Positions 1 to 5,611 are shown, numbered from the stretch's first letter. The stretch: 5,675 bases of DNA from an uncultured Clostridia bacterium (GCA_934277845.1 CAKQVV010000110.1:1-5675); one strand, 5' to 3'. Program-made: numbers and translations. The notes: generated by a model from the sequence alone, not told the origin.

Positions 1-44
1 GAAAAAAAGAAGTATTACGAAAAGATACTCTTTCCGTAATACTT
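1..44 (-). terminator. Probable Rho-independent terminator / palindrome downstream of the MATE gene
   Basis: Bases 10-25 and 29-44 form an inverted repeat with 16 paired positions, a single A/C mismatch and a 3-base loop. Read on the minus strand, the hairpin is followed after one C by a run of seven T (plus-strand A run at 2-8). It lies about 150 bases past the stop of the MATE gene, on the same strand, so it probably ends that transcript. The stem is AT-rich but long. On the plus strand no T run follows, so it is not bidirectional. Confidence 0.65.
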
Positions 45-78
45 ACAATCTTAAAAGTTAAGTTCGTTCTTGTTGTAT

Positions 79-110
79 GGGATCCTCACGCGCGTCGCAC
101 TCAGGATGAC
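79..110. repeat. GC-rich palindromic intergenic repeat unit
   Basis: This stretch has the form GGGATCCTCA - GC-rich core - TCAGGATGAC, with ATCCT and AGGAT as complementary ends, inside an otherwise AT-rich intergenic region. It resembles the scattered intergenic palindromes with GTCATCCTGAG-like ends that I recall from many bacterial genomes and metagenome bins. Only one copy is in the window, so repeat status rests on that resemblance. Confidence 0.4.
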
Positions 111-192
111 GGTGATAAAAACGAAAAATTCTCGTTATATTTATAATAACCTTATTCCCAAAATTCGGGTTATAGGGGCAAATTCGTGCTCT

Positions 193-1566
193 TTAAACCT
201 TAATTTCTTCGGTACTGTTATCCCGGGCGTGAAGCGTCCTTTTCAGCACGATAAGGAACAGGATCGTAGCGGTTATGCCGCTGGCGACGTCCATGATCGG
301 CTCGCCGTAGAACGCTGCGAAACTGCCGAGAAACAGCGGCAACACCGCGGTGAGCGTTATCGTGAGAATTTTGCGGAAAAGCGAAAGAAAAGTAGCCGCA
401 CCGATCTTGCCGAGCGCAACCAGCATATCCACGCCGACGTACTGCATCGACAGCACGATTATGCCGGCGGTATACACGCGCATACCGCTGACCGCGACTT
501 CCGTAACTTCGGGGTTTTCGGTAAAGATCCGCACGAAATATTGCGGCAAAAACTGCGAAACCGCCGCCATCGTCACAGTGAAACAGAACATTATAATCAC
601 CGCGTCGCGCACGGCGGCTTTGACGCGCGCGCTGTTTCTCGCACCGTAATTAAAACTCACAACCGGCTGACAAGCCATCGTCAGTCCGCCCATCGGCATG
701 AGAATCAGTTGCATATAACTGACGACGATCGTCGCCGCCGCAACGTAGACGTCGCCCTGTGCGCCGCCGGTTTTCTGCAGGACGGAATTAAGTACTATCG
801 TCAGCACGCTGTCGGTGGCGATAATAATAAACGGCGAAAACCCGAGTTTCATGACGCGCGTCATGATTTTCCATGATAGTCTTTGTAGTTTGAGCCGCAC
901 TTTGAGACGTTTCGACAACGCAAGAAACAGCACCGCCCACAGCGCGGAAAGAAATTGCGAAATTACGGTCGCGACCGCCGCGCCCCTGACGCCCATGCCG
1001 AACGTGAAAATGAACAGCGGATCGAGCACGACGTTCGTCACCGCGCCGATAATGACCGTCATCATTGCCGTGCCCGAAAACCCCTGCGCGGTAATGAAAC
1101 TGTTAAGTCCCACGGACAGCAGCGCGAACACGCTGCCGACAACATAGATCGTCATATAATCGTCCGAGTATCCGATCGACTCGGTACTCGCGCCGAACGC
1201 AAACAAAAGCCCGCGCTTGAAAATAAGAAAACCTGCGGTGAGTATCGCGGAAATCGCGACGAGCATGACGAAACAGTTGAAAAGTATTTTCTCGCCGGAC
1301 TTGCGATCCCCCTCGCCCATTTTCATCGCCAGCAGCGGCGCACCGCCCAGTCCCATGAGATAACTGAACGAAGTGATGAGCGTGACTATCGGACCGCAAA
1401 CGCCGACGCCTGCCAGCGCAAGATCTCCGTCGGGCATTTTGCTTATAAAAATCCTGTCGACTATGCTGTACAACACGTTCACGAGTTGCGCGAGCATCGA
1501 CGGGATCACAAGCCGCAGTATCAGCGGAAACATTTTATCGTTGCCGAGGTCGTTGGTTCTTTTCAT
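193..1566 (-). CDS. MATE family efflux transporter (complete)
   Basis: This is a multidrug and toxic compound extrusion (MATE) antiporter, an inner-membrane protein expected to export drugs or metabolites using Na+ or H+. The 457-residue length is normal for the family. Hydrophobic segments run throughout, consistent with twelve helices in two homologous halves. The N-terminus NDLGND..MFPLILRLVIPSML followed by LYSIVDRIFI (about 32-41) is the usual first-helix region. TNVVLDPLFIF (177-187) and GVRGAAVATVISQ (192-204) are typical family signatures of the N-half. The QPVVSFNYGAR segment (300-310) is the corresponding C-half signature. The start at 1566 gives the normal MATE N-terminus, but I see no convincing ribosome-binding site before it. 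The gene has its own weak promoter candidate and lies beyond the terminator of the TIR operon, so it is probably a separate transcript. Substrate cannot be told from sequence. Confidence 0.95.
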   Translation of the reverse strand: MKRTNDLGNDKMFPLILRLVIPSMLAQLVNVLYSIVDRIFISKMPDGDLALAGVGVCGPIVTLITSFSYLMGLGGAPLLAMKMGEGDRKSGEKILFNCFVMLVAISAILTAGFLIFKRGLLFAFGASTESIGYSDDYMTIYVVGSVFALLSVGLNSFITAQGFSGTAMMTVIIGAVTNVVLDPLFIFTFGMGVRGAAVATVISQFLSALWAVLFLALSKRLKVRLKLQRLSWKIMTRVMKLGFSPFIIIATDSVLTIVLNSVLQKTGGAQGDVYVAAATIVVSYMQLILMPMGGLTMACQPVVSFNYGARNSARVKAAVRDAVIIMFCFTVTMAAVSQFLPQYFVRIFTENPEVTEVAVSGMRVYTAGIIVLSMQYVGVDMLVALGKIGAATFLSLFRKILTITLTAVLPLFLGSFAAFYGEPIMDVASGITATILFLIVLKRTLHARDNSTEEIKV

Positions 1567-1591
1567 ACGTTATTCGTTCGCTTCGTCCGTT

Positions 1592-1620
1592 TTTATATTC
1601 CCGGGGGAAATGTCGCAAAA
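1592..1620 (-). promoter_or_regulatory. Weak candidate promoter for the MATE gene
   Basis: On the minus strand a TATAAA box (1597-1592) lies 15 bases from TTGCGA (1618-1613), or 17 bases from TTTTGC (1620-1615). Transcription would begin roughly 20 bases before the ATG. The -35 element is poor and overlaps a short perfect hairpin (1615-1629, GCAAAA-GCA-TTTTGC on the plus strand). It is placed correctly, downstream of the 1668-1699 terminator, but the match alone is weak. Confidence 0.3.
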
Positions 1621-1667
1621 GCATTTTGCCGCATCACCCGAAGTCACCTATATGATACCGCTTTACG

Positions 1668-1699
1668 AAAAAAAACGCAACGGAATTGACCGTCGCGTT
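1668..1699 (-). terminator. Rho-independent terminator of the GNAT-TIR operon
   Basis: Read on the minus strand, AACGCGACGG (1699-1690) pairs fully with CCGTTGCGTT (1683-1674), with one G-U pair and a 6-base loop, and the stem runs straight into a T tract (plus-strand A run 1668-1675). It lies about 120 bases after the TIR gene stop and before the MATE gene, which separates the two transcripts. No T run follows on the plus strand. Confidence 0.85.
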
Positions 1700-1734
1700 G
1701 TGTAGCCTTGTGTGAAAATTATATGATATTTTGC

Positions 1735-1775
1735 CCGAAAATCGCCAAAATTTAGGCAAATAAAGCAATTTTCGG
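1735..1775 (-). repeat. Stem-loop in the 3' untranslated region after the TIR gene
   Basis: CCGAAAATCGC (1735-1745) and GCAATTTTCGG (1765-1775) pair over 11 positions, with one wobble pair on the minus-strand RNA and a 19-base loop. It lies between the TIR stop codon and the main terminator. No T run follows, so it is not a terminator by itself. It may protect the mRNA 3' end, or it may have no function. Confidence 0.4.
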
Positions 1776-1820
1776 TTACTTTGCGCCGAATTCCCGCCCT
1801 GTCGTATTCCGGTTCGCGTT

Positions 1821-3125
1821 CTAGAATCTTACCGAATAGATGACGTAGCCGGCGGAGAAAATAGTGTCCTGCGAGAAAAACTGTTCGTTGAGTTCGTCGT
1901 AGTGGTCGCGGCAAAAATCCACGACTTCGCGGGCGATCTTCGAATCGGGGTTTTCTCGCAACATTCTGCCGAAATCGTTGGGAATAAAACTGAACCAGGA
2001 CTCGAACAGCATTTTCTTGTCGCGGCGGGACATGTCGGCGGTGTTTATGCCGTAGCGTTCGAGGCAAATGGATTTGGGATCCATTTTGCGAACGTAGGAA
2101 TAAATCTGCCTGCCGGTATAGCGGAATCCGCTGTACTTATTGTGTATATAATAGGTCTGAATCTTACGGAAATATCCGTCGTTGTCGGGATAAGCGAACA
2201 CCGCTCCGTCATCAACGTCGCGGATTATCATCACCGCGTCGTCGTTAAGACAGTTTCTTATCGCCTCCAAGATACGGAACGGCTTTTTAAAGTCCATGAT
2301 CGCCATGCTCAGGCACACAAAGTCGATACCGTCCGCGCCCACTTCGTCGATGTACTCGTCGAGTTTGTCCTCGAAATCGTCCGCCTCGAACTGCGTGGCG
2401 AAGAATTTGACGTTGTCGTCTTTGCGCTCCGCATTGCCTCGCTCCGCGACCTCGCCGGAATATGTAAGCGCGATTACCTTACCCACTTCGGGATTCTCGA
2501 AACGTTGGAACGCGCTCTCGGGGTTGAGAACGTTCACGTCCAGGCACACGGCGTCCTTTTTGCCTTCCAGCAGTTTACGAATGACCGGTGCTTCGTACTT
2601 GTCGAGCAAAAGGTCCTCGACGTGCAGCCTGTGCTTTTCCTTTTCGTCCTCGTCGAGGTAGTATCTCACGTCGTCATGGCGCGTGAGAAGATCGACTTCG
2701 CCGTCCTTGGTCTTGATGCCTTTCAGCATCGATATGAGTTTGACCATCGACGCGTCGAAATACTCGCGGCTGATCGCGACTCCGTTAAAAAACGGAAGTA
2801 CCTGCATGGAAACGGGCAGTTCTTTCGGAAACTCGAAACCGTCCACCATAATGGGAATAATGTTCTTTTTATTCCTGATCGCGTGCTCGATTTCAAGGCG
2901 TAACCAGTCCTGCTCGCTTACGCAACGGTCGAGTGCGTGCGACGGCAAAATCAGCACGAAGTTTTCCGCGTCCTCGATTGCGGAATAAAGTTTTTCGTTG
3001 AACGGACCCGAACTGAGTTCTTCGAGATCAAGAAAAACCGTGATGTTTTCCCTGTGCAACCACTCGTAAATCAGTCTTGCCAGCGCATAGCCGCCGTCGC
3101 GACGATAACTGATAAATACATCCAT
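1821..3125 (-). CDS. TIR domain protein with C-terminal degenerate methyltransferase-like domain
   Basis: The 434-residue protein has two parts. Residues 1-136 are a bacterial TIR domain: FISYRRDGG (4-12) opens the fold, FLDLEELSSGPFN (31-43) is the BB-loop region, FVLILPSHALDRC (56-68) is the next core strand, and W74..E78 matches the W-x-x-x-E catalytic motif, with E78 the predicted NAD+-cleaving glutamate. TIR enzymes of this kind hydrolyse NAD+ or make cyclic ADP-ribose-type signals. After a charged linker, residues about 170-434 resemble a class I SAM-dependent methyltransferase: LLLDKYEAPVIRKLLEG, then CLDVNVLNP (194-202) at motif I, VIALTYSGE (217-225) after it, DFVCLSMAIMDFKKPF (268-283) at motif IV, and IIRDVDDGAVFAYPD (300-314). 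Motif I lacks all three expected glycines, and the usual acidic residue is T221, so SAM binding is doubtful. There is no signal peptide or membrane segment. Its ribosome-binding site GAGGG (3139-3135) lies next to the upstream GNAT stop. Antiphage function is plausible but unproven. Confidence 0.9.
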   Translation of the reverse strand: MDVFISYRRDGGYALARLIYEWLHRENITVFLDLEELSSGPFNEKLYSAIEDAENFVLILPSHALDRCVSEQDWLRLEIEHAIRNKKNIIPIMVDGFEFPKELPVSMQVLPFFNGVAISREYFDASMVKLISMLKGIKTKDGEVDLLTRHDDVRYYLDEDEKEKHRLHVEDLLLDKYEAPVIRKLLEGKKDAVCLDVNVLNPESAFQRFENPEVGKVIALTYSGEVAERGNAERKDDNVKFFATQFEADDFEDKLDEYIDEVGADGIDFVCLSMAIMDFKKPFRILEAIRNCLNDDAVMIIRDVDDGAVFAYPDNDGYFRKIQTYYIHNKYSGFRYTGRQIYSYVRKMDPKSICLERYGINTADMSRRDKKMLFESWFSFIPNDFGRMLRENPDSKIAREVVDFCRDHYDELNEQFFSQDTIFSAGYVIYSVRF

Positions 3126-3131
3126 TTCTTT

Positions 3132-4244
3132 CTACCCTCTTTTAACCATGGTATAGCACGGAACTCCGAAAACGCCCGGATATTCGCCCGTAATCTCGAA
3201 CCCGAGTCGTTCGTATACGCGCCATGCGCCCGTATTTTCCTTTACGCATTCGAGCCGGCACAGGTCCTTGCCCTCGATCGCCTTCGCCATAAGCGCGGAC
3301 GCGATGCCTTTGCCGCGATATTCCGGATCGACGGCAAGATTAGCCAGATAATACCCGGTCTTATCGTCGCTCATTTTCGCGTAATAAGCCTCGAAAATTT
3401 CATGAGTGCGCTTGTCGCATTTCACTCCTGCGCGATCAAACGCTTCGCGGATATGTTCTTCCTTTTCCTCGACGGGCGCATAGCACGAAACCATTGCTCC
3501 CGCGATGATTCCGTCGCTTGTCACCGCCACCGTCACGTTCTTTTCATTGTAAAGCGTGGGCAGCGCGGTCATTTCTCCGATCACCCGTTCGCCGTCCTCG
3601 ACAGAGTCGAACCAGTACGGATAAATAAATCTGTCGCTGAGGTAAATCAGCCTGCCTACGCGCCTGCGGTCGTCGCCGTCATGCATGGGGCGAACGGTAA
3701 CTTCGTCGTTCAGCGTCGGACGAATACCCGCTTCGCGCGTGATGAAATCGCGGAAATGCAGGTATTCCGCGGCGGTGATTTCTCGCGGATAAGTCAGTAT
3801 TTTCAATTCGAGATCGCCGTCGCCGAGCCGGTATTTCGCCTGAATATGACGGTGCGGATTCATCACGAAACCGTTGCGACGGTAAAAGGCATAACGTCGC
3901 TCGCTTATTTCGTCGCAAGGCGGATCTATTTCGAGAATTATGGGTTTATCCGACCGCTCCTTCAACAGGCTCAACGCCGCCGTGGCTTTGCCGCGATTGC
4001 GCTTTTCGGGCAGTATCGCAAAGTGTTCCAGATAAACGAAGTCCGGCGTCTCCCAGTACAGCATTATGCCGTCCAGTTCGCCGTTATCGTCGGTAATCAA
4101 ACCGTATTTATAGGCGGGATTTTGCATTATTCTCGCCTGTTCCGCATTCTCTCTGCGTTCGAGATGCGGAAAAGCCTCTTCGTACAGCGCGTGCGCCGCC
4201 GCGAAGTAATCACGATTGTTTTCGGATAGTATTTCCAGCCTCAT
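3132..4244 (-). CDS. Tandem GNAT family N-acetyltransferase (two GNAT domains)
   Basis: The 370-residue protein carries two GNAT folds, each expected to transfer an acyl group from acyl-CoA to an amine. In the N-terminal domain, LEHFAILPEKRNRGKATAAL (72-91) is motif A, with RNRGKA as the pyrophosphate-binding turn, and YAFYRRNGFVMNP (118-130) is motif B. In the C-terminal domain, LANLAVDPEYRGKGIASALM (300-319) is a canonical motif A with R-G-K-G-I, and NTGAWRVYERLGFEITGEY (337-355) is motif B. Both CoA loops look intact. The reading frame is open to an ATG at 4295, but the ATG at 4244 has AAAGGA six bases upstream, while the 4295 ATG has no ribosome-binding site and would add a basic 17-residue tail. 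I therefore chose 4244. It is the first gene of the operon with the TIR gene, six bases apart. The substrate is unknown. Other two-domain GNATs such as MshD and Eis show that tandem arrangements exist, but I see no specific link to either. Confidence 0.9.
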   Translation of the reverse strand: MRLEILSENNRDYFAAAHALYEEAFPHLERRENAEQARIMQNPAYKYGLITDDNGELDGIMLYWETPDFVYLEHFAILPEKRNRGKATAALSLLKERSDKPIILEIDPPCDEISERRYAFYRRNGFVMNPHRHIQAKYRLGDGDLELKILTYPREITAAEYLHFRDFITREAGIRPTLNDEVTVRPMHDGDDRRRVGRLIYLSDRFIYPYWFDSVEDGERVIGEMTALPTLYNEKNVTVAVTSDGIIAGAMVSCYAPVEEKEEHIREAFDRAGVKCDKRTHEIFEAYYAKMSDDKTGYYLANLAVDPEYRGKGIASALMAKAIEGKDLCRLECVKENTGAWRVYERLGFEITGEYPGVFGVPCYTMVKRG

Positions 4245-4250
4245 TTTCTT

Positions 4251-4256
4251 TCCTTT
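4251..4256 (-). promoter_or_regulatory. Ribosome-binding site that fixes the GNAT start
   Basis: AAAGGA on the minus strand, six bases before the ATG at 4244, is a good Shine-Dalgarno match. No comparable site precedes the alternative in-frame ATG at 4295. Confidence 0.75.
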
Positions 4257-4345
4257 TGCCGCGCGGTTTCTCCTTTTTCGCTCGTTCCGCGCCATTTTTT
4301 ATCCGCACGCGCGATTTTATCCGCTTTTCGGTAGTTTCTATATAC

Positions 4346-4374
4346 ATTTTAACATATATCGCGCAAACTTGCAA
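4346..4374 (-). promoter_or_regulatory. Sigma-A-like extended -10 promoter for the GNAT-TIR operon
   Basis: On the minus strand TTGCAA (4374-4369) is separated by exactly 17 bases from TAAAAT (4351-4346), and TG sits one base before the -10 box (TGTTAAAAT), an extended -10. Transcription should begin near 4339, leaving a leader of about 95 bases before the ATG at 4244. TTGCAA recurs at 4386-4391. No operator or riboswitch is recognisable in the leader. Confidence 0.75.
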
Positions 4375-4465
4375 CGGTAAGAGAGTTGCAAAACACGCTA
4401 TTTTTCGATTTTTTGTGCCGCCGCGCTGCGAAAACAAACTACTTTCGGAAATCTCTGAAAAATAC

Positions 4466-4494
4466 TGGACAAACCGTCCTGTATCTGTTATAAT
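4466..4494 (+). promoter_or_regulatory. Promoter of tRNA-Ser
   Basis: TGGACA (4466-4471) and a perfect TATAAT (4489-4494) are 17 bases apart, with TG one base before the -10 box. The predicted start, around 4501, is about 8 bases ahead of the mature tRNA 5' end. It diverges from the GNAT-TIR promoter, with about 90 bases between the two -35 boxes. Confidence 0.85.
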
Positions 4495-4508
4495 ATTTCA
4501 GCGACTGT

Positions 4509-4596
4509 GGAGAGATGTCAGAGCGGTCGAATGTGCTCGCTTGGAAAGCGGGTATACCGAAAGGTATCGCAGGTTCAAATCCTGTTCTCTCCGCCA
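4509..4596 (+). tRNA. tRNA-Ser (anticodon GGA)
   Basis: The 88-base sequence folds as a class II tRNA. The acceptor GGAGAGA pairs fully with TCTCTCC, followed by discriminator G and an encoded CCA (4594-4596). The anticodon stem is CTCGC/GCGGG with loop TTGGAAA, so the anticodon is GGA (4543-4545), reading serine codons UCC and UCU. The long variable arm typical of serine tRNAs is ATACC-GAAA-GGTAT (4554-4567). The T arm is GCAGG-TTCAAAT-CCTGT. The identity is firm from the anticodon plus the variable arm. Confidence 0.97.
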
Positions 4597-4598
4597 AG

Positions 4599-4648
4599 AT
4601 GAACCCAACTGAACCCGTAAAAAGGTTAAAGTTCGGGTTCATTTTTTT
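4599..4648 (+). terminator. Rho-independent terminator of tRNA-Ser
   Basis: ATGAACCCAACT (4599-4610) pairs with AGTTCGGGTTCAT (4630-4642) with one bulged G, and a run of seven T (4642-4648) follows. It begins two bases after the tRNA CCA, so it ends the tRNA transcript. Confidence 0.85.
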
Positions 4649-4661
4649 ATGCCAAAAAATA

Positions 4662-4704
4662 CGGGTTCAAATCACAAGCGAATAGCAATCGGGATTTGAA
4701 CCCG
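4662..4704. repeat. 12-bp perfect inverted repeat resembling a tRNA T arm
   Basis: CGGGTTCAAATC (4662-4673) and GATTTGAACCCG (4693-4704) are perfect reverse complements around a 19-base loop. The core GGTTCAAATC also occurs in the T arm of the adjacent tRNA-Ser (4572-4581), so this short stretch holds one direct and one inverted copy of a T-arm sequence. On the minus strand, CGGG-TTCAAAT-CCCG looks like a T arm, but no full tRNA or CCA end follows. It could be a footprint of element insertion at a tRNA gene, or a small RNA hairpin. Confidence 0.5.
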
Positions 4705-4727
4705 CGGGTATTACTTATCAAATTTCA

Positions 4728-4762
4728 ATGGGTAGACATTGCAAAACGTCTGCCCGTTTTTC
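4728..4762 (+). terminator. Orphan Rho-independent terminator
   Basis: GGGTAGAC (4730-4737) pairs with GTCTGCCC (4748-4755) with one G-U pair, the flanking AT and GT extend the stem, and GTTTTTC follows. No gene on the plus strand ends just before it. It may be a back-up for read-through from the tRNA, or a leftover from a lost gene. Confidence 0.65.
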
Positions 4763-4822
4763 TATATTAGAGCAAATTTATTTTCCATATTTTATTGCCT
4801 TCCGTGGTGGCACGATAGCGTG

Positions 4823-4957
4823 CAAAAAGACGATATTGAAAACAAAGTCTTTGATGTGTGCTGTAGCGTGCTTGAAAGCCGTTTTATCCCTGCTATAGTC
4901 GATACCGCATACAAGCTCCAACTCGAAGAGCTTGGGTCAAATATTACCGTTATCAAC
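4823..4957 (+). pseudogene. Fragment of a serine recombinase, region before the coiled coil (plus strand)
   Basis: The frame reads QKDDIENKVFDVCCSVLE then RFIPAIVDTAYKLQLEEL. This has the pattern of the stretch between the zinc ribbon and the coiled coil of large serine recombinases: a K-D-D-I-E-x-x-V element, then I-x-x-I-x-D and a glutamine 13 residues after the start of that helix. The same spacing appears in the minus-strand fragment that starts where this one stops (VIEQIADKLIESQ aligned with FIPAIVDTAYKLQ). Only about 45 residues survive. There is no catalytic domain, no convincing upstream zinc ribbon and no start. The frame continues beyond 4957 only as antisense of the neighbouring fragment. 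The assignment rests on family pattern memory and needs a profile search. Confidence 0.4.
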
Positions 4958-5336
4958 CTATTATTTCCGCTCGCGACAGTCCGATTCGCTGTTTACACTC
5001 TTCGGCGGTTATTTTTGTTGATACGTCCGCAAGTTCTTGTTCGAGATTTTCGAGTTTTATTTTCGTAGACATCGTTGTGATGCCTTTGCCTATGGCGTCG
5101 AGAAAGTTTTCTATCTGCTTTTCAAGTTGTACCTTTTGTTTGTTCAGTACCGCTCGTACCGACGTGTCGTTCAATCTGTCGTTTTGGCTTTCTATCAATT
5201 TATCCGCTATTTGTTCTATCACGTTGTTATGGTTTACCGACAATGTGCGAAGTCGCAAACCCTTGCAAGCAAGTTTGCGACTTTTTTCATTATCAAAAAT
5301 GACAAAAAAATCAAATAGGCTATTTACATAACGCAT
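4953..5336 (-). pseudogene. C-terminal fragment of a serine (resolvase-type) recombinase
   Basis: The open frame gives 127 residues, of which about 34-126 look like the C-terminal part of Clostridial large serine recombinases: VIEQIADKLIESQ, a coiled-coil stretch with QKVQLEKQIENFLDAIGKGI, STKIKLENLEQELADV and a final LSRAEII. These enzymes integrate and excise mobile elements. The N-terminal catalytic resolvase domain, with its active serine, and the zinc ribbon are absent, and the frame stops (TGA 4955-4953) where the last helical segment would continue. Residues 1-33 do not resemble the family and are encoded across a strong plus-strand terminator hairpin, so the true homology spans roughly 4959-5230. 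The ATG at 5336 has no good ribosome-binding site. I read it as a decayed remnant, not a working gene. Confidence 0.6.
5250..5288 (+). terminator. Strong Rho-independent terminator inside the recombinase remnant
   Basis: AAGTCGCAAA (5250-5259) pairs with TTTGCGACTT (5274-5283) and, inside it, CTTGC pairs with GCAAG, giving a 15-pair stem with a two-C bulge. The stem runs into six T (5282-5287). No T run follows on the minus strand. It points away from the tRNA and has no obvious gene in front of it, because the DNA before it is antisense to the recombinase fragment. Confidence 0.75.
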
Positions 5337-5474
5337 TTATTTTGATTTAATAAATACAGGTCCGATTCGGACGGTCGCGTTGTTTTTTTGTTGACCGTTG
5401 CGGCGAGGGCAGCAGGTTGATTTGCACACTATTTGGACAGTTGAAAATATATATACTATTAGTGAATTGTCAAT

Positions 5475-5491
5475 CTAAGTGCAACACTTAG
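5475..5491. promoter_or_regulatory. Perfect 7-bp palindrome, possible operator or hairpin
   Basis: CTAAGTG-CAA-CACTTAG is a perfect inverted repeat about 20 bases downstream of the -10-like element at 5452-5459. It could be a repressor operator or the first hairpin of the leader RNA. No protein can be assigned to it. Confidence 0.35.
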
Positions 5492-5532
5492 CAAGAAACA
5501 AGTTCAAAATCTATCAAATCATTGTGAACGTA

Positions 5533-5552
5533 GAACAAAACGTTTTTTGTTC
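5533..5552 (+). promoter_or_regulatory. Leader hairpin 2
   Basis: GAACAAAA-CGTT-TTTTGTTC is a perfect 8-bp stem with a 4-base loop. The T run lies within the stem itself, so it is not a standard terminator. Confidence 0.4.
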
Positions 5553-5573
5553 GGCAAGTGTGTAAAATCGTCG

Positions 5574-5611
5574 GTTTTGTTTGGCGCGGTTGGCGCAATT
5601 TCAAACAAAAC
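5574..5611 (+). promoter_or_regulatory. Leader hairpin 3, close to the start codon
   Basis: GTTTTGTTTG (5574-5583) and CAAACAAAAC (5602-5611) are perfect 10-bp complements around 18 bases, within which GCGC/GCGC can extend the stem. It ends 31 bases before the ATG at 5643, leaving the ribosome-binding site free. It could regulate translation or transcript stability, but no known riboswitch class is recognised. Confidence 0.45.

Noticed and set aside
70..876. A 268-residue plus-strand open frame
   Set aside because: It is antisense to the MATE gene, rich in Arg and His as expected of a shadow frame, and starts inside the palindromic repeat region.
1567..1667. Riboswitch ahead of the MATE gene (for example the guanidine type sometimes linked to exporters)
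   Set aside because: No conserved motif of a known class is visible. Only a short GCAAAA/TTTTGC hairpin is present.
1902..2903. A 333-residue plus-strand open frame
   Set aside because: It is antisense to the TIR gene, whose domain motifs are clear. No recognisable protein features.
2937..4229. A 430-residue plus-strand open frame
   Set aside because: It is antisense to the GNAT gene and the start of the TIR gene, has no family signature and no ribosome-binding site, and exists only because of the codon bias of the true genes.
1821..4244. Thoeris defence system
   Set aside because: A TIR protein is present, but no ThsA-type NADase or SLOG effector lies nearby, and the partner here is a GNAT.
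4244..4295. Longer GNAT start at 4295
   Set aside because: It has no ribosome-binding site and adds a basic tail outside the fold, whereas the ATG at 4244 has AAAGGA at the right distance.
4439..4642. A 67-residue minus-strand frame containing ERTGFEPAIPFGIPAFQAS
   Set aside because: It is the antisense translation of tRNA-Ser. This motif is a familiar spurious protein produced from tRNA genes.
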